The position numbers and the translations under genes are program-made. A model generated the notes under the pieces. It had not been told where the DNA came from and made no database searches. It saw only the letters and a program-made list of their open reading frames with translations. This document shows, piece by piece, positions 18,197-26,856 of a stretch of DNA of 64,000 bases. Origin of the DNA: Rhizobium leucaenae USDA 9039 (lineage in GTDB: Bacteria; Pseudomonadota; Alphaproteobacteria; Rhizobiales; Rhizobiaceae); NCBI RefSeq assembly GCF_000426285.1, contig NZ_AUFB01000022.1, positions 1 to 64,000 of the forward strand, given 5' to 3'. How positions within the stretch are numbered: position 1 is the first letter of the stretch; the number at the start of each line of letters is the position of its first letter.

Positions 18197-18762
18197 AGAC
18201 CCTGAAATATCGAGTTTCACGACATTCTGGCCCGTATTTCCATTGCCGGTAACCAGTTCAGTCGTCGACAAATCATTGACAGATTGAACGCATCAATATC
18301 GCTGTGACTTTGATCTTATCAGAGCAAATGACATTGCCTGAACGATGGCGTCATAAGCCACAACGATTGGAGCATAACGATCTGCGGTTTTTGGATGTTG
18401 TTGGGCGATTCGCCGCCTTGGCGTCTGACGCCCATGCACTTTCACGACCTGGATGGCAGAGTATCAGCAAAACCTAGCAAGATGAGGTGAGAACAAGAGG
18501 GCGAAATCAACCTTCGCCAGTCTCTGGAAGCTCATCGTCACCCGCGCTGCGTTAATCACCTCCAGCAAGGAAATAAACATCTCCCTGCACCTCAAGAAGT
18601 TATGTGACTATGTGTCATCTTTCCAATTTTATCGTCCTTTAATGATAATTAGCGAATAATTTTACTACTATTTTAGTATGTTTTTGCCTATGGAATTTTT
18701 AGCCGGAAAACCATTTCCTTCGGGGTCATAGAGCGCGGGAGGCTCGTCTCGGAGGTAGGTCA
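18197..18762. other. Long intergenic stretch, AT-rich at its end
   Basis: No gene was supported. From about 18600 to 18705 the sequence becomes strongly AT-rich (TTTATCGTCCTTTAATGATA...), unlike the surrounding GC-rich DNA, and probably contains the promoter of the peptidase gene at 18763. Confidence 0.4.
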
Positions 18763-19452
18763 ATGAAACGAACCTATTCGGTCGCGTTCGCGATTCTGGT
18801 TCTTCTATTTTCCGAAGCAACAGGTGCGGCAGAACCCGTCCGCCGATACACCATGGGCCGTCGGCAAGAGCTGAGCGGATCTCATCAAGAGGTAAGCGGA
18901 TCGCACCAGAATGTAGGCCGATCCTACATGCTGCAGACGGTCGGCGTCCAGGCTAGCTGCTTTCCGGAAAAGCTGCGCAAAATCCTCTCCCATATCGGAG
19001 CAGAAACTCATCGAGAGCCGATCGTCACGTCAGGCCTCAGGGCGCATGGCCGAAGAGGCTCGCTGCACCGGCGCTGCCTGGCAGCGGATATCCGCGTGCC
19101 CGGCGCGTCCTATCGCGCCGTAATCGCAGCCGCGGTCAGCGCGCCCGGCATCGGCGGCGTCGGCACATACTGCAACGGCATCATTCACGTCGATCTCGGT
19201 TCGAAGCGCTTCTGGAACTACTGCTCGCGCGGCCGGCACTTCTTCCGTCCGGGTTCGCCGTTGATCGCTGCGGCGGGGGACTCGGCAGGCCGCTTGCGGT
19301 TCAAGTTGCGACGGACCATTGCCAAATCTACGCCGCCGATCAGGAAAGCGACGACAAAAGACACGACCATCACCACAAGTATCAGCAAGGCCAAGGTGTC
19401 GGTCTTGGTCAGCCGCGTCGAGCTGGAAGCCAAAAGCGGCTCTGAGCGATGA
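18763..19452 (+). CDS. Exported M15-type peptidase-like protein (YcbK/D-Ala-D-Ala carboxypeptidase fold)
   Basis: A 229-residue protein with an N-terminal signal peptide (residues 1-22, cleaved near ATGAA). The zinc site of the M15 fold is visible: SLHRRCLAADIRV near residues 100-112 (an SxHxxxxAxD variant) and IIHVDLG near residue 145, giving His, Asp and His ligands. Such enzymes trim peptidoglycan peptides in the periplasm. Residues 35-55 contain a small duplication, ELSGSHQ / EVSGSHQ followed by a degenerate third unit. The C-terminal 50 residues, after SRGRHFFRPGS, are basic, low in complexity and unlike the family, so translation there may be an extension past the ancestral end. GGAGGTAGGTCA precedes the ATG. 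Confidence 0.7.
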   Translation: MKRTYSVAFAILVLLFSEATGAAEPVRRYTMGRRQELSGSHQEVSGSHQNVGRSYMLQTVGVQASCFPEKLRKILSHIGAETHREPIVTSGLRAHGRRGSLHRRCLAADIRVPGASYRAVIAAAVSAPGIGGVGTYCNGIIHVDLGSKRFWNYCSRGRHFFRPGSPLIAAAGDSAGRLRFKLRRTIAKSTPPIRKATTKDTTITTSISKAKVSVLVSRVELEAKSGSER

Positions 19453-19455
19453 GAA

Positions 19456-19712
19456 GGACGTTCTGTCGTTCCCAAAGACGGGCGAGGCCTGCTGCTTGAC
19501 TTTGAAGGCAATGCTTCTTTGCGCGAGCTTGCAGGCCGTTGGAGCAATCGGATCGCCTATATCACAGGAAGCGGATCGGAATGCTTGGGCACGACGGCAG
19601 CACTGGTACGACCTGGTGGGGTGGCGCCTTGGCCTGCGAGACGGGAGCCGACCTGAAGGAAGCCGAGTTGAGGCTCACTAAGTGGTTCGGTGCACCGAGC
19701 GCGCGTTCGTAA
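19456..19712 (+). pseudogene. Remnant of an FAD-dependent aromatic monooxygenase (C-terminus)
   Basis: Two frames here recall the C-terminal end of PheA/MhpA-type flavin monooxygenases. Frame 1 gives DGRGLLLDFEGNASLRELAG and TTAALVRPGGVA; after a 1-nt shift near 19620, frame 2 gives WACETGADLKEAELRLTKWF and ends at TAA 19710-19712. The segment VRPxGVxAWxxE is typical of the last 30 residues of this family. The FAD-binding N-terminal part is absent, so this is a decayed fragment. Confidence 0.55.
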
Positions 19713-19996
19713 GTGGGGGCCGGAGCAGACAGGCAACTTCAAGCTGCGGATCTTCAACGAGCGGACATCCCTGTGGGCACGGCCGTCGTCCTGACCTGAC
19801 GCCGAGTGGGCTTTCGGAACGATCGCGTCCAACGGCCGGGAGCTTGACAGTGCAGTCAACGCGCTAGCCTACGATGTCGGCTGCTCCACATGAGTCATGG
19901 CTAACTCGATCTCAACGAAGATCGCTCTGAGCAGCGGTTAAAAGTTCTTTCTTGCCCTTTGTCTCCCTGGTATCGTGGAAGTGAGGAGACCGCGCC
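19713..19996. other. Intergenic, upstream of cyclase-TPR gene 1
   Basis: No gene supported. The ribosome binding site GTGAGGAGACC of the following gene lies at its end. Confidence 0.4.
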
Positions 19997-21769
19997 ATGA
20001 GCGAGAACCGAAAGCTGGCTGCAATCCTAGCCGCGGACGTGGTTGGGTACAGTCGGCTTGCCGGCGCCGACGAGGACCGCACGCTGGCGAGGTTGCGGGC
20101 ACTGCGCAGCGATCTCATCGATCCCACGATCGCCGTGCACCATGGCCGGGTGGTGAAGCGCACCGGCGATGGTGCGCTGGTCGAGTTCCGTAGCGTGGTG
20201 GACGCCGTGCGCTGCGCCATTGAGGTGCAGAACGGTATGGTGGAGCGCAATGACGGCGTGCCGCAGGACCGCCGCATCGAGTTCCGGATCGGTATCCATT
20301 TGGGCGACGTGGTCGAGGAAAGCGACGGCGATCTGATGGGCGACGGCGTCAACATCGCCTCGCGATTGGAGGGCGTCGCCGCGGCGGGCGCGATCTGCCT
20401 GTCCGAGGATGCCTATCGCCAAGTCAAGGCGAGGATCGACCTCTCGGTCTGCGATCTCGGCAGCACGCAGCTCAAGAACATCGCCGAGCCGATCCGGGTC
20501 TATTCGCTGCAAGTCGGCAGCGCCGGGACCAAGATAGCCGGGACCTCTGAAACCGCGACGAGCCAATCGGCGGCGGCAGCGTCGCCGAAGCTGTCGATCG
20601 CTGTCCTGCCCTTCGTCAATATGAGCGGTGACGCCGAACAGGACTACTTTGCCGACGGCATCTCGGAAGACATCATCACGGCGCTATCGAAGCTGTCGCA
20701 GCTCTTCGTCATCGCCCGCAATTCGTCGTTCACTTTCAAGGGCAAGAACGTCCATGTGCAGGAGGTTGGCGCGAAGCTCGGCGTGCGGCATGTACTTGAG
20801 GGCAGCGTACGCAAATCGGGAAACAGGGTACGCATCACCGCGCAGCTCATCGACGCGACCACAGGCGGGCATCTATGGGCGGAGCGGTTCGATCGTGACC
20901 TGACCGACATATTCGCGGTTCAGGACGATGTCACGCAGCAGATCGTCGGCGCGCTGGCGGTTAACCTGACAGCGGGCGATCGGCAAAGATTGGCGCCGGG
21001 GCAGACCCGGCACCCCGAGGCGTATGACTGCTTCTTGCGCGGCCGGGAGCTCTGGCACCGGCTGACGAAGCAAACGAACAGCGACGCCCGCGACCTTTTG
21101 CAACGTGCCGTCGAACTGGACCCGAACTTCGCCTCGGCGCACGCCTTCCTCGCCCTTACCCATGGGCTCGACTACCTGAACCAGTGGAGCGCGTCGCCGC
21201 AGCGCTCGATCGAGCAAGCCCATGACGCTGCGACGCTGGCTGTAGCGCGGGGTGATAGCGATCCCCTGGCGCACTGGGCGCTGGGTCTGGTCAACCTTTA
21301 CTCGCGACAGCACGATGGAGCCATCAGCGAGGCCGAGCGTGCGATAGCCCTCAATCCGAACTTCGCCGAAGGGCAGGTCAGCCTCGGCGAGGCACTTATC
21401 TACTCAGGCAGATCCCAAGAGGCACTCGCCTATTTCGATCGAGCGACGGTCCTGAACCCCTACTTTCCGGATATCGTTCTCCACTTTCAGGCCTTGGCGT
21501 TGTTTCAACTGGGAAGGTACGAAGAGGCCGTCGAACTGTTGCTGCAGCGCGTGAGCCGCAACCCCGTCACCGATGTCTCGCGCGCCCTTCTTGCCGCCTG
21601 TTACGGGCACCTCGGCCGTTTCGAAGAGGCTCGCGCAACGTGGCAAGAGGTACTGCGCGTCAATCCCGGCTACTCCTTGGAATACCGTCGCAAAGTCTTG
21701 CCTTTCAAGAACCCCGCCGATTTCGAGCTTGTTATGGAGGGGCTACGCAGGGCCGGTGTCGTACAATGA
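19997..21769 (+). CDS. Class III adenylate/guanylate cyclase with TolB-like and TPR domains
   Basis: A 590-residue multidomain protein. Residues about 8-170 are a class III cyclase domain (ADVVGYSRLAGADEDRTL opening, RTGDGALVEF with the metal-binding Asp, GIHLGDVV). Residues about 195-325 match the FlgO/TolB-like module (SIAVLPFVNMSGDAEQDYFA... VRHVLEGSVRKSGNRVRI). The rest, to 590, is TPR-like helices (DPNFASAHAFLALTHG, NPNFAEGQVSLGEALIYSG). Rhizobia carry many such proteins; they presumably make cAMP or cGMP under control of the C-terminal part. No membrane segment, so cytoplasmic. GAGGAGACCGCGCC precedes the ATG. It is a paralogue of the broken gene at 24001-25979. Confidence 0.88.
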   Translation: MSENRKLAAILAADVVGYSRLAGADEDRTLARLRALRSDLIDPTIAVHHGRVVKRTGDGALVEFRSVVDAVRCAIEVQNGMVERNDGVPQDRRIEFRIGIHLGDVVEESDGDLMGDGVNIASRLEGVAAAGAICLSEDAYRQVKARIDLSVCDLGSTQLKNIAEPIRVYSLQVGSAGTKIAGTSETATSQSAAAASPKLSIAVLPFVNMSGDAEQDYFADGISEDIITALSKLSQLFVIARNSSFTFKGKNVHVQEVGAKLGVRHVLEGSVRKSGNRVRITAQLIDATTGGHLWAERFDRDLTDIFAVQDDVTQQIVGALAVNLTAGDRQRLAPGQTRHPEAYDCFLRGRELWHRLTKQTNSDARDLLQRAVELDPNFASAHAFLALTHGLDYLNQWSASPQRSIEQAHDAATLAVARGDSDPLAHWALGLVNLYSRQHDGAISEAERAIALNPNFAEGQVSLGEALIYSGRSQEALAYFDRATVLNPYFPDIVLHFQALALFQLGRYEEAVELLLQRVSRNPVTDVSRALLAACYGHLGRFEEARATWQEVLRVNPGYSLEYRRKVLPFKNPADFELVMEGLRRAGVVQ

Positions 21770-21994
21770 CGGGTGATTAATGTCTGATCTTGAACCTGTT
21801 GCCGTCATTTGCAGAGAGGATGAGCAATAGCCAGCCAGTGCCAGCGCAACCACGACTTCCAGCGTGATCGCCAGCAAGGCCTGCTTTCAGGAAGTTGAGC
21901 GTGCTGGTCAGGTCAGCTGATCTCGATCAACAGGTCGCCGCTTGATTTGTATCACGACACCGGACGTATCGACGTGGGAGCCAAGCGTAGATTT
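21770..21994. other. Intergenic, upstream of vapBC
   Basis: No gene supported. It contains the expected promoter region of vapBC, whose operator palindrome follows at 21995. Confidence 0.4.
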
Positions 21995-22012
21995 TAGCAC
22001 CAAATGGTGCTA
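21995..22012. promoter_or_regulatory. Perfect operator palindrome upstream of vapBC
   Basis: TAGCACCAAATGGTGCTA: two perfect 8-bp arms around an AA spacer, 29 bp before the vapB start codon. Type II antitoxins with RHH or similar folds bind such palindromes to repress their own operon, so autoregulation by VapB or VapBC is inferred. Confidence 0.8.
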
Positions 22013-22041
22013 TCTAGAGCGCCAGATAAGGATACGAAACG

Positions 22042-22242
22042 ATGCGGTCGACTATCAATCTCGACGACGCTCTCCTGGAAAGGGCTAAGTCCCTGACCGG
22101 CACAAAAGAAACCGCTGCTCTAGTTCGCCAAGCGTTGGAGACGCTTGTCCGAGTAGAATCGGGAAAACGCCTCATCGCGCTCGGCGGAACTATGCCCGAT
22201 GCAGAGGCAGCTCCACGTGGCCGGAGCGCACGGGCCAAGTGA
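22042..22242 (+). CDS. vapB: VapB-type antitoxin
   Basis: A 66-residue protein of the rhizobial VapB/DUF2191-like group: MRSTINLDDALLERAKSLTG with an N-terminal beta strand and helix typical of ribbon-helix-helix DNA-binding antitoxins, followed by ETAALVRQALETLV and a basic, flexible tail (RGRSARAK) that probably wraps the toxin. AAGGATACGAAACG precedes the ATG. Its last 4 nt overlap the toxin start (GTGA), giving coupled translation with antitoxin first. It should neutralise VapC and repress the operon at 21995-22012. Confidence 0.88.
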   Translation: MRSTINLDDALLERAKSLTGTKETAALVRQALETLVRVESGKRLIALGGTMPDAEAAPRGRSARAK

Positions 22243-22628
22243 TATTGGCAGACACTTCTATATGGATCGATCATTTCCGCCATGTTGATGCAGAGCTGCG
22301 CACGATCATTGAGGACGATCGTCTACTCTGCCATCCGGCTGTGATTGGCGAACTGGCGCTTGGCAACCTTCGAGATCGCGGGCGCGTGATAATGTTTCTG
22401 GCGGCCCAGCGCCAAACGTTCGTCGCAACGCACGACGAAGTGATGACAATGATTGATCGCCACGGCATTTTCAGTATGGGCATTGGCTATACCGATGCCC
22501 ACTTGCTCGCCTCGATATTGCTTGATCCGCGAGCGGCATTATGGACCAGGGACAAGCGCCTGCAGGCGGCGGCCGAAAAGGCAGGCGCTTCATTGCATAC
22601 GCCGGCCAGTGCGCAACTAAACACTTAA
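22239..22628 (+). CDS. vapC: VapC-type PIN-domain toxin
   Basis: A 129-residue PIN-domain endoribonuclease. The acidic metal-binding residues are all visible: DTSIWIDHF at residues 5-13, PAVIGELALG near 40 with its Glu, and IGYTDAHLLASILL near 92-105 with the Asp, then LWTRDKRL with the last Asp. VapC toxins cleave tRNAs or rRNA in a site-specific way and stop translation. The start is GTG at 22239, sharing 4 nt with vapB. Length and residues are all intact, so the module should be functional. The target RNA is unknown. Confidence 0.9.
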   Translation: MILADTSIWIDHFRHVDAELRTIIEDDRLLCHPAVIGELALGNLRDRGRVIMFLAAQRQTFVATHDEVMTMIDRHGIFSMGIGYTDAHLLASILLDPRAALWTRDKRLQAAAEKAGASLHTPASAQLNT

Positions 22629-22874
22629 ATGGTGTTGCCGAGGTTTCGGATTTTTTCCGAACTCTCGCTCTTCAACGGACGCGCCGGCTATGGTGCGGGA
22701 AATGTTGTCCAAGAAGGCGCGTTCGTTATGTTTCTGCTGGCCTTGAAAGAGGCGGAAATTTCCTTCTTCTGCGGGCCTCATAAGAGACGTCATCAGGACG
22801 GCCGCCGATTTAGGTGCTAGGTAGCTGAAGTGCCGACGACGTGCTATTCTCTCGGAAAATATTAAGGTGAAGCT

Positions 22875-23469
22875 ATGCGCCGGTTTCTTGCATCGGTAGC
22901 GTTGTTTTTTGTCAGCGACCGTAACGGCTGCGGGTGATACCTTGTTCGATGCCGTTTCAGCAGGAAATACAGGTGCCGTGGAGCAGTTTCTGGCTTCGGG
23001 TGCCGATGTCAACAGCCGCACTCGCGACCAGGCAACACCACTCATCAACGCCGCGCTCGAGAATCAGCTTGCCGTAGCCGAGTTGTTGATCCGCAGAAAT
23101 GCCGATGTCATGGCAAGGAATTCAGGCGGCTTTACACCCCTTCATGCTGCGGCATTTTCGGGCAGCATATCCATCAGCAAGCTGCTCCTAGACCATGGAG
23201 CAATTCTCGACGATGCATCCAACAAAGCGGGTGTTACGCCGCTGATGGTTGCGGGCGAAGAGAACCACGTCCTCCTCGCGGAGTTTTTGCTTGCTAAGGG
23301 GGCCGACGCCACCCACGCCGAGGTTCACGGCTACGCGCCGATCACGAGGGCCATGTGGAAAGGCAATTTCGATATCGTCCGTCTGTTCAAGCGACATGGC
23401 GTGGCGTGTCCTCCGGTCCGCGTTCTCGGCGAGGAGGATTACACTAAGTGCATGACAATCCATGATTAA
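22875..23469 (+). pseudogene. Exported ankyrin-repeat protein with a frameshift in the signal peptide
   Basis: From the ATG at 22875 (preceded by AAGGTGAAGC) the frame reads MRRFLASVALFF, then leaves the ankyrin frame at a T6 run (22905-22910). With five T's it would continue LSATVTAAGDTLFDAVSAGN, completing a normal signal peptide. The downstream frame is intact to 23469 and encodes about five ankyrin repeats (NSRTRDQATPLINAALEN, GFTPLHAAAFSGSI, AGVTPLMVAGEENH, GYAPITRAMWKGNF). The likely mature product is a periplasmic ankyrin protein of roughly 180 residues. It is either a very recent pseudogene, a phase-variable gene, or a base-calling error. The YHS gene starts 13 nt downstream, so they are probably co-transcribed. 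Confidence 0.75.
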
Positions 23470-23482
23470 ATAGGAGGCGCAG

Positions 23483-23986
23483 ATGCACTTTGGAAACGGG
23501 GCACAATGCATTGGTCGCCCTTTGGCAATGATCGGTCTGGCTGTCGCAGGCACTGTCAGTGGATCACCGGCCATGGCCGACGATTCGGTAAACACGGGAT
23601 ACTTCGGCGGTGTCGCTATCATGGGATACGACACGGTTGCCTACTTTACCGAAGGGAAGGCGACGAAAGGTTCGGAAAAAATCTCTTACGAATGGATGGG
23701 AACGCCGTGGCATTTCGCCAATGCCAAACATCGCGAAATGTTTATCAGCGAACCGCTTAAATACGCGCCTCAGTACGGCGGCTATTGCGCGGGCGAGGTA
23801 AGCAGCGGGTCTGTCACGGTCAACATCGATCCAGAAGCCTTCAAGATTATCGAAGGCAAGCTTTACCTGATGTATGACCAGGCATATGCGGAGGGATTTG
23901 CCGCCCATCCGGCGGACACTGTGACCAAGGCCGATGCCAAATGGCCGAAGGTCGCGGCCGATCTCGAACTGGATCAGTATCACTGA
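23483..23986 (+). CDS. Exported YHS-domain protein
   Basis: A 167-residue protein. Residues about 1-32 form a signal peptide with an N-region extended by about 12 residues (core AMIGLAVAGTVSGSPAMA). The YHS-type core follows: VAIMGYDTVAYFTEGKATKG, WMGTPWHFANAKHREMFI and YAPQYGGYCAGEVSSG, patterns shared by YHS-domain proteins that may bind metal or heme-like ligands; no function is proven for this group. AGGAGGCGCAG precedes the ATG. It lies 13 nt after the ankyrin gene, so both may act together in the periplasm. Confidence 0.85.
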   Translation: MHFGNGAQCIGRPLAMIGLAVAGTVSGSPAMADDSVNTGYFGGVAIMGYDTVAYFTEGKATKGSEKISYEWMGTPWHFANAKHREMFISEPLKYAPQYGGYCAGEVSSGSVTVNIDPEAFKIIEGKLYLMYDQAYAEGFAAHPADTVTKADAKWPKVAADLELDQYH

Positions 23987-24000
23987 CCACCAAAAGGGCT

Positions 24001-25979
24001 CTATTGGGCAGGCGAAAAATAGAACACCTTGGTCGAATTCATGTAAGCATAGGTGGTTTCGTCGGCCGGGTTTGCGTGTCTGTAGACCGGGCCGCAATCG
24101 GGTCGGTCAAATGCGTTTTCACTTTGCTCGCAAAGCAGGTTGCCTTTGACAGAAACCTTCTCGGTCATCATCTGGGAAGCGGAACGGAATGCGGCCTTGC
24201 CGTCCGGTTGGACTTGCATTAGCGCCAGGCTTTCGGCCGCGAGGCAGTCGCGCCCCCCGAGAAGACGTTGGGCCTCGGCGACAGTCGCTCGAGCCTCATC
24301 GATGCGACCTGCACGGACATAGGCCATGGCGAGCGGGGTAACGAACTCGCCGTTGCCTTGAGAGCCGTAGCCCGCGCGCTTGAAACTGTCTATCGCCCTC
24401 TCGTAGTCGCGCTGCAGATAAAATATCATGCCAGCCGTGTATCGATCGATGGCGGAGAGGTTGGGATCGAACCTGAGCGCCTTCTCGATAGCCGCAGCGG
24501 CGTCGGCGTGATTGCCCGAGATCATTTGAACATATGCCACCGCCATGTGGGCTTCGGGATCGGCTGGGCCGAGCGACACGGCCTTCTGCGCCGAGGCGAT
24601 CGCCTGCTCGTAACGTCGGTCCACGACCTGCATGACGGCGAGGACCGCATAAGGCGATGGTAGTTCGGGATCGAGGGCAAGCGCGCGACTTGCCTTGTCG
24701 TAGGTCTTTTTCGCGCCAGGGCGCTCTTGAGGACGTCGTCATATGCGCTTCGCCAGACATAGGCCGTCGCGTGCGCATCGGATGCGAAGGCTTCGGCAAA
24801 GCCGTTGTCCAGTGCCTCGGCCTTGTCAAACAGCGCCAGTGCCTCCAGCATCAGAGAACGACGTCCGGTACGGGCCGCCTGCTCGGCACGCAGATAATAA
24901 TCATATGCCTCGAGATTGGCGGTCGGCGGACGGGCAATTCGCTCTGCCTCGGACGGGGTCAGTTTCAGACCGAGCGCATTGGCGATCTGGCGGCTCATAG
25001 AATCTTGGACGGCAAACACGTCTGCCTCGCTGCGGTCAAACCGATTGGCCCACAGATGGTCGCCGCTCTCAGTATCGATCAGTTGCGCGTTGACGCGCAT
25101 CAGGTCGCCTATTCGCTGCACACTGCCCTCCACGACAAAGCGCACGCCGAGATCACGGCGTATGTCTGCCAGCACGTGGGGCTTGTCCTTGTAGGCAAAG
25201 ACGGAATTCTGGGAAATCACATCAAGTTTCGACAGCCTGGTGAGATCGGCAATCAGGTTGTCGGTAATGCCATCGGCGAAATAGTCCTGCGTTTGGTCAC
25301 TCAAGTTGGCGAAGGGTAGCACTGCGATCGATGCGCGTTGTTTATGAGGCCATTGCCACGCGACGACAGCCGCAATGGTAGCGATCAATAGCCCTACGAG
25401 CGGTAACAGCGCTATCCCTCGCGACCTTGCCCGAGGAGCAAAGACGACCTTGCCGGTGTGGGAAGGGTCAAGCAGAACACGATAGACGCGGACCGGGTCC
25501 GCTATGTTTTTCAACCGATGCTCGCCGAGCGCCGAGAAACCGACATCAACCTTGTGCGCGACATGGTCGAATGCGGTGCCGGATATGAAAATTCCGCCAG
25601 ATTCGGCAATTCCCTGCAGACGGGCGGCTATGTTGACGCCGTCGCCATAAATGTCATCGCCTTCAACAATAATGTCGCCGAGATTGATCCCGATGCGAGA
25701 CCGAATGCGCTGTTCCTCGGAAACTCCCTGATCTCTGCTGGGCATACTCCGCTGGATTACGGCCGCGCAGTGAACCGCGTCCACAATGCTGGCAAACTCG
25801 ACCAGTGCGCCGTCGCCCATGAGCTTGATGATCCGGCCATGGTGCTCTTCAATGGTGGAATCGACCAGCTCCCGACGGCAGGCCTTCAACCGCTCAAGCG
25901 TGCCGCCCTCATCCACTCCCATGAGACGGCTATAGCCTACCACATCGGCGGAAAGTATCGCGGCGAGACGCCTCTCCAT
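24001..25979 (-). pseudogene. Class III cyclase with TolB-like and TPR domains, frameshifted
   Basis: Two minus-strand frames make one cyclase-TPR protein of about 658 residues. The N-terminal frame (ATG at 25979) has the cyclase domain (ADVVGYSRLMGVDEGGT, MGDGALVEF, GINLGDII), a membrane segment (LLPLVGLLIATIAAVVAW, residue 215 on), a TolB-like module (SIAVLPFANLSDQTQDYFAD) and the start of the TPR region. It leaves frame after LKSALARK at an A5 run (plus-strand T5, 24707-24711). The second frame resumes KTYDKASRALALDPELPSPY and carries TPRs to 24001. A 1-nt change would restore one gene. It differs from the paralogue at 19997 by having a membrane anchor. Confidence 0.82.
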
Positions 25980-26856
25980 TTCTGTGCCCACCTTTTCGAT
26001 ACAGGGAGCTGAGCATCTTACCACGACCGCGGGTGTGCAGGCACAGGAGAGCGGTCTTTTCGCTTAATTTGGCCCGCGTTCAGGATACGCCCTGACGAAA
26101 TCGCGAGACGGCTTTTGCAGTTGCGGATCGCACTCACGAAATGTCGGAGTGAGATCACCTCTGAAATTTATAATAGTGTTCTTTGTGGACAGGCTGTTCT
26201 GCGCCTGTACGGAATCGCGCGTTTCGGACACCTTTGCAATACGCCCGCAAAGGAAATGCTGTTTCCACGGCGGGTATTCAATCTGATTTCATCTTGTGGC
26301 GGTAGCATGATCGCGCGAACAAGACGTCCCCTCGTCAAATCGTTCGCGCAGAAAGAACCGACCCCCGGTTCCGCGGCCCTGCCTCCCCTCACGAGGTAGG
26401 GCCTATCGTTTGATGGCAGCTCTTTTCAGGGGATTGCTATATTCATCCCTTACCGTGCACCCGGGAGCCGCCAGGTCGGGTTCCGCTAGAGCGGCACTTT
26501 GAAATGCTCCCAACAGGAGCCCAAGGCGGCTGGCTGCCCCGAGCTTAGCGCGCCCATGTGAGGGCAGGCCTGAACCGGCAGCTAGCCTATCCTGAGGTCT
26601 AGGTTATCCAATCGCATCTCTAGGCTCCCATCGCCCTTTGTCGGATTGTGCTGCCGCCTTGATTCCATTAGGACTACACCGTAAGAGGCAGGCTACTGGA
26701 TTAACGAGCCATCCTTGGCTATCGGTCGCTCGACGCGTCATTTTTCCGGCGGCGGATGCAATTGCAGCTTAGTTGACGTGTGACCAACGCGCGGTTGATA
26801 GTAGCAGCGTGAACTCCGTCAATTCGTATCCCGCAGATGACCCGGAGGAGAGGATC
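25980..26856. other. Long intergenic stretch without a supported gene
   Basis: About 880 bp between the cyclase gene and the response regulator. A 94-codon frame from 26115 has no ribosome binding site or recognisable domain. No repeat, RNA gene or transposase fragment was recognised. The regulator promoter should be in the last 150 bp. Confidence 0.4.

Noticed and set aside
26115..26399. 94-codon plus-strand frame in the gap before the response regulator
   Set aside because: No ribosome binding site, no recognisable domain and atypical composition.
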